From: Clostridiales bacterium UBA1206
GTDB lineage: Bacteria; Bacillota; Clostridia; Oscillospirales; CAG-382
DNA: 21,498 bases
NCBI GenBank assembly: GCA_002310055.1
Contig: DBXS01000022.1
Span: forward strand, 1,475-22,972
Reading direction: 5' to 3'
Shown: one piece after another, positions 8,184 to 16,261 of the stretch
How the letters are laid out: each line of letters begins with the position of its first letter
Position numbering within the stretch: the stretch's first letter is position 1
The notes under the pieces: model-generated
Databases searched by the model: none
What the model was told of the DNA's origin: nothing
What the model saw: the letters and a program-made list of their open reading frames with translations, nothing else
Program-made: the position numbers and the translations under genes

Positions 8184-9773
8184 ATGACAAACAAATACAG
8201 GATCATATCGCTCCTGATCGCGCTCGTGATGTGCTGCGCGCTGTTCGCGGCGTGCGGAGGAGGCGGCGACGAAAGCACCGCGCCCGAATCCGGCGCGCAG
8301 AGCGGTACGGATCAGTCCGCCGAAAGCGCGGAGCCCGCGTCCGGAAACGAAAGTCTTTCGCCCGAAGAACTGTATAACGTATATATGGGCGACGAATACG
8401 ACGGGATGACGTTCACGGTGTTCACTTCCGACGTCGACGAAGAGGCGCTTTCGGATATCGTTTACAACACCGAAGCCGTCGGAGGAGAGCTGCTCCCCGA
8501 CCGTATGAACAACGCGCTCCTTAACAGACAGAACACGCTCAAGCAGAAGCTCGGCGTCGATCTAAGGGAAATATACCATTACGATTCGGCGCGTCTGGGC
8601 AACACGGCGCTCAACAAAGTGCGCGAAGCGATCCAGACCGGCTCGGACGAGTTCCAGGTCGTGAACATCTCGCTTTACGATATGGGCACGCTTTCGCTCG
8701 AAGGCGATCTCTACAACCTGTACGACGTGCCCGATTTCGAACCCTCCAACCCCTGGTGGGATCAGACTTTCAACAACAGCGTCGAAATGTTCGGCAAGCT
8801 GTATTTCACCCACGGCGATATCGATTTCCGCACCAAGAACGCCATAACCTGCATACTCTATAACCGCACGCTGTGCGACAAGCTGGGGCTCGAAGACCCC
8901 GTCCAGCTCACCATAGATTACCAGTGGACGCTCGACAAATGCATACAGATCGCAAAATCGCTTTCCAACGACAAAGAAGGCGACGGCATAGATTATCTCG
9001 ACGATATCGGCTGGGCGGGCCAGTGGGACGATATGTACTATATGATGTACGGTTCCGGCATACGCATCCTCACGCCCGACGGCAGGGGATATCCCAAGCT
9101 TTCGTTCTACGACGCCAAGACCGAAAACGTGGTCACCAAGGTCCTTGGCTTTATGGCGGATACCGAGCATTACATCAGCGGCAACGACCTGTGGAACAAG
9201 ACTCCCTGGAAATGGCCGATGGAAGCGCTGCTCGACGGCTTTGCAAAGGGAAGATATATCTTCTTTGCCGGCGTGGTGGAACACGTCTTTATGCTCAAGG
9301 AAATGACCGACGAATTCGCCATCGTCCCTTCGCCCATGTATGACGAAAACCAGCAGCAGTATTACAGTCTGCTCAATACCTGGGGCGCCAACGCGTTCGG
9401 CGTCGCCATCAACGTGTCGGAAGGCAACGAGCTCCGGTTCGTGGGCCGCGTGCTCGACACGCTGGGGTATCTTAGCTGGAAAGAATACCCCGATTCGCTT
9501 GCGTACAACTATTACGAAGTGGTGCTCAAGAACCAGAAACTCACCACCGAGGAAAGCGAAAAGATGATAGACATCATCTTCAATTCCGCCGGATGCGAGA
9601 CCGGCGCCATCTATCAGGTCGGCGGAGCCAACCAGACTATCTACGATATGATCGCCAACGAACTTATGGCGAACAAGCGCACCGACGGTCTCGCCGCCGT
9701 ATACGACAGGAACAAGACGCGGTTCGAAGACAGCGTGCAGGATATTATCGACACCTTCAACGACCAGGATTGA
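8184..9773 (+). CDS. Sugar ABC transporter solute-binding lipoprotein (first copy)
   Basis: The 529-residue product is an extracellular family-1 type solute-binding protein: signal peptide, lipobox LFAAC with lipidated Cys24, a low-complexity acidic/Ser linker (about 25-60), then the bilobed binding domain. It would deliver oligosaccharides to a permease. The ATG at 8184 is chosen; a GTG at 8172 lies only 2 bases from the AAAGG ribosome binding site, while the ATG lies 14 bases from it, which is rather long. It follows the large glycosidase gene by 39 bases without a terminator, so the two are likely one operon that ends at the strong terminator at 9827. No permease genes are directly attached; those after 10547 are the obvious partners. 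Confidence 0.88.
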   Translation: MTNKYRIISLLIALVMCCALFAACGGGGDESTAPESGAQSGTDQSAESAEPASGNESLSPEELYNVYMGDEYDGMTFTVFTSDVDEEALSDIVYNTEAVGGELLPDRMNNALLNRQNTLKQKLGVDLREIYHYDSARLGNTALNKVREAIQTGSDEFQVVNISLYDMGTLSLEGDLYNLYDVPDFEPSNPWWDQTFNNSVEMFGKLYFTHGDIDFRTKNAITCILYNRTLCDKLGLEDPVQLTIDYQWTLDKCIQIAKSLSNDKEGDGIDYLDDIGWAGQWDDMYYMMYGSGIRILTPDGRGYPKLSFYDAKTENVVTKVLGFMADTEHYISGNDLWNKTPWKWPMEALLDGFAKGRYIFFAGVVEHVFMLKEMTDEFAIVPSPMYDENQQQYYSLLNTWGANAFGVAINVSEGNELRFVGRVLDTLGYLSWKEYPDSLAYNYYEVVLKNQKLTTEESEKMIDIIFNSAGCETGAIYQVGGANQTIYDMIANELMANKRTDGLAAVYDRNKTRFEDSVQDIIDTFNDQD

Positions 9774-9826
9774 CCGCAGAGCGCATTGAAGCGGCGAATT
9801 ACCGCACCCGTTAAATAGTGTTTTTT

Positions 9827-9866
9827 ACAAGGTTATACCATTTTAGGATGGTGTAACCTTGTTTTT
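9827..9866 (+). terminator. Strong, possibly bidirectional terminator
   Basis: A 14-bp stem (9827-9840 with 9849-9862, one T-G wobble) with loop TTTTAGGA is preceded by TTTTTT and followed by TTTT. It closes the glycosidase/solute-binding operon. Confidence 0.9.
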
Positions 9867-9881
9867 GTGTGCTCCCTTTTA

Positions 9882-10046
9882 GCGTTAAAAAGGTGCTTCA
9901 ACGAAAAACTCGACTGCCGTACGACAGTACGGCGACGCTCGTTTTTCGTTGAAATTCGCTCGCTTGACTGCGCTCTGCCTTGTGACGCCGCAGCGTTCGG
10001 TTACGCGCGCCGGAACGTGGGCGGGAAAGGCGAACGCGCCCGCCGG
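9882..10046 (+). repeat. Palindromic intergenic repeat, copy 1
   Basis: About 165 bases are repeated 215 bases further on. The core is a large hairpin (9899-9951): an 11-bp outer stem CAACGAAAAAC/GTTTTTCGTTG and a 7-bp inner stem GCCGTAC/GTACGGC around loop GACA. A conserved tail follows (CTCTGCCTTGTGACGC, then GCGTTCGGTTACGC and a GGCGAAC-CGCCCGCC block). No real ORF lies in it. It looks like a dispersed non-coding repeat of REP or MITE type, but no transposase is present. Confidence 0.8.
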
Positions 10047-10096
10047 AATGACAATACAAATCTGGTATAGTCTTGTTTGTTTTTTGACCTGATTAT

Positions 10097-10260
10097 GCGT
10101 AAAAAAGGTGCTTGACCAAAAACTCGACTGCCGTACAACCGTACGGCGACGCTCGTTTTTGGCCAAAATTTGCTCGATTCTATGTGCTCTGCCTTGTGAC
10201 GCTGCAGCGTTCGGTTACGCTATCCGGAACGTTTGCGGAAAAGGCGAACACGCCCGCCAG
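10097..10260 (+). repeat. Palindromic intergenic repeat, copy 2
   Basis: This is the second direct copy of the element at 9882. Its hairpin spans 10113-10165, with outer stem TGACCAAAAAC/GTTTTTGGCCA and the same inner stem GCCGTAC/GTACGGC around AACC. Several stem positions differ from copy 1 on both strands at once (for example G-C to C-G and C-G to T-A), so base pairing has been kept while sequence drifted. The two copies are separated by about 50 AT-rich bases in which I see no feature. Confidence 0.8.
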
Positions 10261-10332
10261 GGCGTTCGTTTTTTCTTATGGGAATGTTGGAAGAGTAAAC
10301 GGAAATATATAAAAAAGGCGCTCCTATCCGAT

Positions 10333-10397
10333 ACTCCCGCACCGACGGCGTCTATGCCGGGCCCTCGCTTCGCTCTGTCCGGCGTCGGCGCGGGAGT
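10333..10397 (+). repeat. Large palindrome before the ABC operon
   Basis: The arms 10333-10347 and 10383-10397 (ACTCCCGC-CCGACG against CGTCGG-GCGGGAGT) pair over 15 positions with one mismatch. A nested GCCGG/CCGGC stem surrounds CTCGCTTCGCTC. It is distinct in sequence from the two 165-bp repeats beside it. No T-tract follows, so it is not a standard terminator. Confidence 0.65.
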
Positions 10398-10473
10398 TAA
10401 AAGCAAAAAACGATATCGGCGTATATACGGCGCAAAACGGCTTTCGATTCCGGAGTATTTTTGATTTTTTGTA

Positions 10474-10502
10474 TTTACAAGCCGTTTTCCTTGTGATATA
10501 AT
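10474..10502 (+). promoter_or_regulatory. Promoter of the ABC importer operon
   Basis: TTTACA (10474-10479) and a perfect TATAAT (10497-10502) are spaced by 17 bases, 44 bases before the ATPase start codon. Confidence 0.8.
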
Positions 10503-10546
10503 CAAATCAAACAAATGCGCAATTCGGCTTTCGGGAGGCCTGTCTT

Positions 10547-11659
10547 ATGAAGATCGTCCTTAAAAATCTCACCAAAATATTCAACGGCCGCGGTAAACGC
10601 CGCGGCGAAAAGGTCGTTGCGGTGAACCGTTTCGACCTCACCATCCCCGACGGCAAGCTCGTGGGGCTGCTCGGGCCTTCCGGCTGCGGCAAAAGCACGC
10701 TGCTCAACCTCATCTGCGGGCTCGAAGAACCCACCGAGGGCCGCATCCTGTTCGGCGAAGACGACATAACCGATCTCCCTCCCGAAGCGCGCGGCGTGGG
10801 TATGGTGTTCCAGAACTACGCGCTTTATCCGCATCTTTCCGTGCACGACAACATCATCTTCCCGCTCGAAAATCTGCGGGGCAAAAAGCGTCTGTCCAAA
10901 GAAGAAATGGAAAAGCGGGTGCTTGACGCGGCGAAACTGGTGCAGATATCCGAGCTTATGGAACGCCGGCCGGACGAACTTTCGGGCGGTCAGCAGCAGC
11001 GTGTGGCGATCGCCCGCGCGCTGGTCAAAACCCCGGGCGTGCTCCTGCTCGACGAGCCGCTTTCCAACCTCGACGCCAGGCTCAGACTGCAAACGCGCGA
11101 AGAGATACGGCGCATCCAGTGCGAGACCGGCGTCACCACCGTGTTCGTCACGCACGACCAGGAAGAAGCTATGTCCATTTCGGACTTTATAATAGTTATG
11201 AAAGAAGGCGTGCTGCAGCAGATGGGCGAGCCGCAGGCGATCTACGAACAGCCGGTCAATCTGTTCGTGGCGAAATTTTTGGGCAACCCGCAGATCAACG
11301 TCTTCGACGCCGAGGTGCGTTCCGGCAGGCTTTACATAGGCGGCGCCGACGTTATGTCCGCCGGAGGCGTTGCGGATCAGCCGGTCTGGGCGGGCGTACG
11401 TCCCGAAGGGCTCATAGCGGATGCAGAAGGCCCGCTCGAATGCGGACTTCTCCGCGTGGAGATAATGGGGCGTGACACCAGCATAGTTTTCACGCACGGC
11501 TCTTTCACCGGCGCTTCCGCCCGCGCCATAGTCCCCACCGCAAAGAACATAGACCGTTCCGCGCAGACCGTCCGTTTTTCGCTCAATCCCGAAAAAGTGC
11601 ACATTTTTTCAAAGTCCGATGAAGTGGGACTCAACGCCGCCGGAGGGGAAGTAAAATGA
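10547..11659 (+). CDS. ABC sugar importer ATPase, MsmX/UgpC/MalK type
   Basis: The 370-residue ATPase powers a carbohydrate importer from the cytoplasmic side. All motifs are intact: Walker A GPSGCGKST (43-51), Q-loop VFQNYALYPH, signature LSGGQ (145-149), Walker B ending in D169-E170, and H-loop H203. The C-terminal 130 residues form the OB-like regulatory domain expected of the MalK/UgpC/MsmX branch. A GGGAGG Shine-Dalgarno precedes the ATG at 10547. The stop overlaps the first permease start by ATGA (11656-11659). In many Firmicutes this ATPase is encoded alone and shared among importers; here it is the first gene of the operon. Confidence 0.95.
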   Translation: MKIVLKNLTKIFNGRGKRRGEKVVAVNRFDLTIPDGKLVGLLGPSGCGKSTLLNLICGLEEPTEGRILFGEDDITDLPPEARGVGMVFQNYALYPHLSVHDNIIFPLENLRGKKRLSKEEMEKRVLDAAKLVQISELMERRPDELSGGQQQRVAIARALVKTPGVLLLDEPLSNLDARLRLQTREEIRRIQCETGVTTVFVTHDQEEAMSISDFIIVMKEGVLQQMGEPQAIYEQPVNLFVAKFLGNPQINVFDAEVRSGRLYIGGADVMSAGGVADQPVWAGVRPEGLIADAEGPLECGLLRVEIMGRDTSIVFTHGSFTGASARAIVPTAKNIDRSAQTVRFSLNPEKVHIFSKSDEVGLNAAGGEVK

Positions 11660-12546
11660 AACGCAGAAGATCGAAGGGTTGGCTGTATCTGCTGCCGGCG
11701 ATATTGCTGCTCGGCGCCTTTATGGTCTATCCGCTAATCGACGTTTTCATATATTCGCTCGAGGAAGGGTACAATTCCGCGTCGCAGACGTTCGGCGGCG
11801 TGGGACTGTACAACTATTCGCACGTCCTGCGCGACCCGTACTTTATGCAGGCGCTCAGGAACACCTTTATCATAGTCATAATAACCGTGCCGGTGTCGAC
11901 CGGGCTCGCGCTGCTCATTTCGCTGCAGCTTTCCAAGATAAAAAAGCTGCAGGAACTGTTCCAGACGGTGTTCTTCCTGCCGTACGTTACCAACACGCTC
12001 GCCGTCGGGCTGGTGTTTATGATACTCTTCAAGCGCACGCCGTATACCGACGGGCTCATAAACCTGATGATAAGCGTCTTCGGCGCGGGGCCCGTGGATT
12101 TCATCGACGGCCCGTACGCCGCCAAGATGTTCGTGATGTGCTTTTACACGGTGTGGGTGGTGCTGCCGTTCAAGATACTCATACTCACCAGCGCTCTCGC
12201 CTCGGTCAAAAAGGAATATTATAACGCCGCGCGCGTCGACGGCACTCCCAGGTGGCGCGTGTTCACCAAGATAACGCTGCCCGCCATTTCGCCTATGCTG
12301 TTCTACCTTATCATCACGGGCTTTATCGGCGCGTTCAAAGCGTACAGCGACGAAGTCGCGCTGTTCGGAACCGACCTCAACGCCGCCGGGATGAACACCA
12401 TAGTGGGATATATCTACGATATGCTTTACGGCAACGGGGGCGGATATCCTTCCTACGCCGCCGCCGCCGCGCTCATACTGTTTGCGATAGTGCTCACCAT
12501 AACGGTGATAAACCTTATGGTCAGCCGCAAACACGTGCATTACTGA
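11656..12546 (+). CDS. ABC sugar permease, MalF/UgpA-like
   Basis: The 296-residue inner-membrane protein starts with a basic KRRRSKGW segment and a first helix (about 9-27), with further hydrophobic helices at about 67-90, 102-122, 150-175 and 215-235 and one near the C-terminus, as expected for MalF-type binding-protein-dependent permeases. The EAA loop that docks on the ATPase is seen around residue 186 onward (YYNAARVDGTPRWRVF, then LP). It overlaps the ATPase gene by four bases and is followed after 17 bases by the second permease. Confidence 0.94.
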   Translation: MKRRRSKGWLYLLPAILLLGAFMVYPLIDVFIYSLEEGYNSASQTFGGVGLYNYSHVLRDPYFMQALRNTFIIVIITVPVSTGLALLISLQLSKIKKLQELFQTVFFLPYVTNTLAVGLVFMILFKRTPYTDGLINLMISVFGAGPVDFIDGPYAAKMFVMCFYTVWVVLPFKILILTSALASVKKEYYNAARVDGTPRWRVFTKITLPAISPMLFYLIITGFIGAFKAYSDEVALFGTDLNAAGMNTIVGYIYDMLYGNGGGYPSYAAAAALILFAIVLTITVINLMVSRKHVHY

Positions 12547-12563
12547 AAGGGGGCGCGCAAGTT

Positions 12564-13433
12564 ATGACAAGACAGCAGTACTTTGAACGACGAATCGCCC
12601 GCACAAAGGATATAACCTTTACCGTCATACGCTATTTACTGCTCGGGATCTGGGCGGTGATAGTGCTGTTCCCGTTTTACTGGATGCTGCTCACCTCGGT
12701 AAAGGAATACGGTGCGTACAACTCCGAATTCATTCCCAGATTCTTTACGCTTTCGCCCACGATAAAGAATTATATCGACGCCTTCACCACGGTGTCGCTG
12801 GGCAGATATTTCATCAACACGGTGATATACACGCTCGCTACCACGGCGCTCATGCTCGCGGTGACTGTCCCCGCGGCGTTCGCGTTCGCGCGGCTGGAAT
12901 TCAAGGGCAAGGATATCGTGTTCGTGCTTTTCCTTGCGCTTATGATGATCCCCACAGAGCTCGTCATAATAACCAATTTCGTCACGGTCACCGACCTGGG
13001 ACTGCGCAACACTTTCACCGGGCTCATACTGCCCACGGCGACATCGGTGTTCTATATATATCTGTTAAAGGAAAACTTCGGGCAGGTGCCGGAGGAGATA
13101 TACAAAGCCGCCAAGGTCGACGGCACCTCGGACTTCAAGTTCCTGCTCAAGGTGCTCGTGCCGATCTGCCGGCCCACGATCGTCACCATAACCATACTCA
13201 AAGTTATCGAATGCTGGAACGCCTACGTCTGGCCGCGCCTTATCACCGATAACGAGGCGTATTATCTCGTTTCCAACGGCATACAGGAAATACGCGAAAA
13301 CGGCTTCGGCCGCGACAACATCCCGGCGATGATGGCGGCGGTGGTCGTCATCTCGGTGCCGCTCATAGTGCTGTTCCTCATATTCCGCAAAAAGATAATG
13401 GCGGGCGTTTCGAGAGGAGGACTCAAAGGATGA
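12564..13433 (+). CDS. ABC sugar permease, MalG/UgpE-like
   Basis: The 289-residue protein pairs with the preceding permease to form the membrane channel. The EAA loop is visible around residues 177-195 (EEIYKAAKVDGTSDFKF). The first helix (about 20-42) is followed by an extracellular stretch and further helices. The ATG at 12564 is preceded by AAAGGGGG. The frame remains open upstream to 12252, but that region is the end of the first permease in another frame. The stop overlaps the next start by ATGA (13430-13433), so all four genes of the importer are translationally close. Confidence 0.94.
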   Translation: MTRQQYFERRIARTKDITFTVIRYLLLGIWAVIVLFPFYWMLLTSVKEYGAYNSEFIPRFFTLSPTIKNYIDAFTTVSLGRYFINTVIYTLATTALMLAVTVPAAFAFARLEFKGKDIVFVLFLALMMIPTELVIITNFVTVTDLGLRNTFTGLILPTATSVFYIYLLKENFGQVPEEIYKAAKVDGTSDFKFLLKVLVPICRPTIVTITILKVIECWNAYVWPRLITDNEAYYLVSNGIQEIRENGFGRDNIPAMMAAVVVISVPLIVLFLIFRKKIMAGVSRGGLKG

Positions 13434-15013
13434 AAAAAGCCGTGCTGTTCATTCTTATGCTTTCGTTCGTCCTGCCCGCGCTTTTGTGCTCGTGCCACGG
13501 CTCGCGCGGGATGGACGAATTCGTAATGCCCGGGGAATTCGATACTTCAAGGCATTTCGATATCGTTTTCTGGGCCAAGAACGACACCAACAAGACGCAG
13601 ATCGACGTGTACAACAAGGCGAAAGCCGCGTTCGAAGAAGCCTACCCCAACGTCAGCGTTACGATAAGGTTCTACACTGATTACAGCGTCATCTACAACG
13701 ACGTCATAACCAACATATCCACGCAGACCACTCCCAACGTGTGCATCTCGTACCCCGACCACATAGCCACCTATATGACCGGCGATAACGTCGTCGTCCC
13801 GCTGAACGCGCTGATGGACGACCCCGACTACGGCCTGGGCGGCGCCGAAGTGGAATTCGATTCGGTGCGCAGGGAAGAGATCGTCCCCAAATTCCTCGAG
13901 GAATGCTCGTTCGGCGGAACGTACTACGCGCTGCCGTTCATGCGCTCCACCGAGGCGTGCTACATAAACAAGACCTACGTCGAAAAGCTCGGCTACGAGG
14001 TCCCGGACGAACTCACCTGGGATTTCGTGTGGGAAGTTTCGGAAAAAGCGGTGGAAAAGAACGAAGACGGCACTTACGCCGTCAACGGGCAGAACGTCAT
14101 GCTGCCGTTCATCTACAAATCCACCGACAATATGCTCATCACCGTCCTGCGGCAGAAAAACGCCCCGTATTCCGAAAGCGACGGGAGCATAAAGATATTC
14201 AACGATACCACGTGCGAAGTGCTCGACGATATCGCGTCGCACGTCGAAAAGAACGCGTTTTCCACGTTCAAGATATCCAGCTACCCCGGCAACTATCTCA
14301 ACGCCGGACAGTGTATCTTCGCCATAGATTCCACCGCGGGCGCCACCTGGATGGGCTCCGAGGCGCCGCTTATGGATATCCATTCCGAAAAAGTGGTGGA
14401 ATTCGAGATCGCGGTGCGGACCATCCCGCAGTACGATACCCAAAACCCCAAAATGATTTCGCAGGGGCCGTCTTTGTGCCTGTTCAACAAGAAGGATCCG
14501 CAGGAAGTGCTGGCGTCGTGGCTGTTTATGCAGTACCTGCTCACCAACGAAACTCAGATCGCTTATTCCGGCACCGAAGGCTACGTCCCGGTCACCTCGC
14601 GGGCGCAGAACGACGCGGCCTATACCGAATATCTCAATTACTCGGGCGAGCCCGACGCCGATCACTACTGGGTCAAACTGGCGGCGAGCAAGCTGCTTCT
14701 TGAGAACATTGAAAACACCTTCGTCACGCCGGTGTTCAACGGCTCGGCGTCGCTTCGGAGCGCGGCTTCGCAGCTGGTGGAAAGCACGGTCAAAGCGGTG
14801 CGCCGCAAAGAGACGGTCGACGACGCGTTTTACAAAAAGCTGTATAACGATGTCAGAGCCATGTATCACCTTTCCGAAAATTCCGCGGGCAGAGGAACGG
14901 ACGAAGGGCCGCTTTCCGGCACGGCGGTGACGCTTCTGGTTGTGCTATGTGCGGCGTGGGCGTGCATTGCGGCGGTTTTTTTGGTGCAAAGAGTAAAAAA
15001 ATCAAAAGAATGA
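13430..15013 (+). CDS. Solute-binding lipoprotein with C-terminal membrane helix (second copy)
   Basis: The 527-residue product is a family-1 type sugar-binding protein with a signal peptide and lipobox LCSC (Cys22), followed by the usual start of the mature domain (FDIVFWAKNDTNKTQIDVY). Unlike a normal lipoprotein, it also ends in a clear membrane helix (about 500-521, TAVTLLVVLCAAWACIAAVFL) and the basic tail QRVKKSKE. It could therefore be tethered at both ends. The ATG overlaps the permease stop, and GAGGAGG lies 9 bases upstream. It is divergent from the binding protein at 8184, so the importer may use two binding proteins with different ligands. Confidence 0.9.
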   Translation: MKKAVLFILMLSFVLPALLCSCHGSRGMDEFVMPGEFDTSRHFDIVFWAKNDTNKTQIDVYNKAKAAFEEAYPNVSVTIRFYTDYSVIYNDVITNISTQTTPNVCISYPDHIATYMTGDNVVVPLNALMDDPDYGLGGAEVEFDSVRREEIVPKFLEECSFGGTYYALPFMRSTEACYINKTYVEKLGYEVPDELTWDFVWEVSEKAVEKNEDGTYAVNGQNVMLPFIYKSTDNMLITVLRQKNAPYSESDGSIKIFNDTTCEVLDDIASHVEKNAFSTFKISSYPGNYLNAGQCIFAIDSTAGATWMGSEAPLMDIHSEKVVEFEIAVRTIPQYDTQNPKMISQGPSLCLFNKKDPQEVLASWLFMQYLLTNETQIAYSGTEGYVPVTSRAQNDAAYTEYLNYSGEPDADHYWVKLAASKLLLENIENTFVTPVFNGSASLRSAASQLVESTVKAVRRKETVDDAFYKKLYNDVRAMYHLSENSAGRGTDEGPLSGTAVTLLVVLCAAWACIAAVFLVQRVKKSKE

Positions 15014-15023
15014 TATTTATGGC

Positions 15024-15052
15024 TTGATTTAATCGAAAAAGTGTATTATAAT
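15024..15052 (+). promoter_or_regulatory. Promoter of the OB-fold-like lipoprotein gene
   Basis: TTGATT (15024-15029) and a perfect TATAAT (15047-15052) are spaced by 17 bases. The 5' leader would be about 65 bases, ending with AAAGGAAG before the ATG at 15125. Confidence 0.8.
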
Positions 15053-15124
15053 AGTATCAATACGGAACAGTATCCTCCGTCAGCACGAAAAATCAAACCG
15101 AATTTCAAGAAAGGAAGATTCATT

Positions 15125-15859
15125 ATGAAAAAACTGTTGGTAATAGTTCTTGCGCTTGCAATGCTCGCCACGCTCGCGGCGTGCGGCAAAAAAGACGTTC
15201 CCGCCATAACTTACGCCGAATACGCGGCTGCCGCTATCGACAGCGAAGTCGTCATCGAGACTTACGTCCAGGCTAAACAGGGCTGGTGGGAAAAAGAAGG
15301 CGTAGGCGGCGTTGGCACGTTCTACACTCAGGACGCCGAAGGCGGCTATTTCCTTTACGACATGCCTTGCTCCAAAGCGGATTACGACAAACTCGTTAAA
15401 GGCACCAAGATCAAAGTCACCGGCAAAAAGGCCGAATGGAGCGGTGAAGTCGAAATAATCGACGCCACCTTCGTTATCGAAGACGGCAATTACATAGCTC
15501 CCGCCGCTGACGTCACCTCCCTCATCGGTAAAGACGAGCTCGCCGCTAAGATGAATACGTTCATCGCCATCAAAGGCGCTGTCGTAGAAGCCGTCGGTCA
15601 GGACGCCGAAGGCAACGACGTGGCGTGGTTCTACAAATGGAACGGCGCCGGCAGCGAAGGCGACGACCTCTATTTCAAGGTCAACGTCAACGGCGCTTCG
15701 CTCACTCTGGTAGTCGAATCGTATCTCTGCGGCCCGGACACCGACGTTTACAAAGCGGTCAAGGAACTCAAAATCGGCGATAAGATCGATCTCGAAGGTT
15801 TCCTTTACTGGTACGAAGGCGCTCAGCCCCACGTCACTTCTGTAAAAGCAGCCGGCTGA
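15125..15859 (+). CDS. Lipoprotein with two OB-fold-like repeats
   Basis: The 244-residue product has a signal peptide and lipobox LAAC (Cys20). The mature part reads as two tandem beta-barrel units, about 33-127 and 147-240. Each has the strand pattern of OB-fold domains of the YhcR/nucleic-acid-binding-like group: a V-x-I-x-T/G strand, an F-Y-x-x-D-x-x-G-like strand, a G-x-K-I-x-V/L-x-G strand and a closing beta strand. What it binds is unknown. The ATG at 15125 is chosen because the AAAGGAAG Shine-Dalgarno and signal peptide fit it; an upstream in-frame start at 15041 would lie inside the promoter. It has its own promoter and terminator. Alanine and valine codons are T-rich compared with neighbours, which suggests high expression. 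Confidence 0.82.
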   Translation: MKKLLVIVLALAMLATLAACGKKDVPAITYAEYAAAAIDSEVVIETYVQAKQGWWEKEGVGGVGTFYTQDAEGGYFLYDMPCSKADYDKLVKGTKIKVTGKKAEWSGEVEIIDATFVIEDGNYIAPAADVTSLIGKDELAAKMNTFIAIKGAVVEAVGQDAEGNDVAWFYKWNGAGSEGDDLYFKVNVNGASLTLVVESYLCGPDTDVYKAVKELKIGDKIDLEGFLYWYEGAQPHVTSVKAAG

Positions 15860-15875
15860 ACAAAATAACAAAATC

Positions 15876-15909
15876 AAGACCGTGAGCTTTGCGCCCGCGG
15901 TCTTTTTTT
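15876..15909 (+). terminator. Rho-independent terminator after the OB-fold-like lipoprotein
   Basis: The stem AAGACCG/CGGTCTT (15876-15882 and 15898-15904) closes a 15-base loop and runs into seven Ts. Confidence 0.85.
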
Positions 15910-15944
15910 GCGAATATTTCGCACTTGCGCGGCAGCAAAGTCCA

Positions 15945-15973
15945 TTGACTTTTTGCGCGCGGTGTTGTATAAT
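15945..15973 (+). promoter_or_regulatory. Promoter of the pspC-rubrerythrin unit
   Basis: TTGACT (15945-15950) and a perfect TATAAT (15968-15973) are spaced by 17 bases, 38 bases before the ATG at 16012. Confidence 0.83.
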
Positions 15974-16011
15974 ACGTATGTAAACAAATCTGCAAAGGAG
16001 TTCTGTGTGAA

Positions 16012-16230
16012 ATGGCAAAGAAACTTTATAAAGACACAAAGCACAAAAAGATCTGCGGCGTGTGCGCCGGAGTCGCGGAATACCTCGATATCGACGTCAC
16101 GGTGATCCGTCTGCTGTGGGTGGTGTTCGGCTGCCTGGGCGGCGCCGGATTCGTCGCTTACATCGTGGCGGCTTTCATTATGCCCGATAAAGGCGATTAT
16201 CTCGAAGACGGCACTCACGAAAACGAATAA
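16012..16230 (+). CDS. PspC-domain membrane protein
   Basis: The 72-residue protein is almost entirely one PspC domain: the signature ICGVCAGVAEYLDIDVTVIR (residues 14-33) followed by a single long hydrophobic helix (about 33-58) and a short acidic tail. PspC proteins sit in the cytoplasmic membrane and take part in envelope-stress responses, though most small clostridial forms are uncharacterised. AAGGAG lies 11 bases before the ATG. Its promoter also appears to serve the rubrerythrin gene 31 bases downstream, since no promoter or terminator is seen between them. Confidence 0.9.
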   Translation: MAKKLYKDTKHKKICGVCAGVAEYLDIDVTVIRLLWVVFGCLGGAGFVAYIVAAFIMPDKGDYLEDGTHENE

Positions 16231-16261
16231 TAACATAAAATAAAAAAACGGAGGAACAATC

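Noticed and set aside
9867..10464. Short ORFs within the intergenic repeats (for example 9867-10070 and 10108-10464)
   Set aside because: They follow the repeated non-coding sequence, share residues only because of the repeat, and have no ribosome binding sites.
9774..10546. Insertion sequence remnant
   Set aside because: No transposase fragment or target-site duplication was found. The repeats are palindromic non-coding elements.
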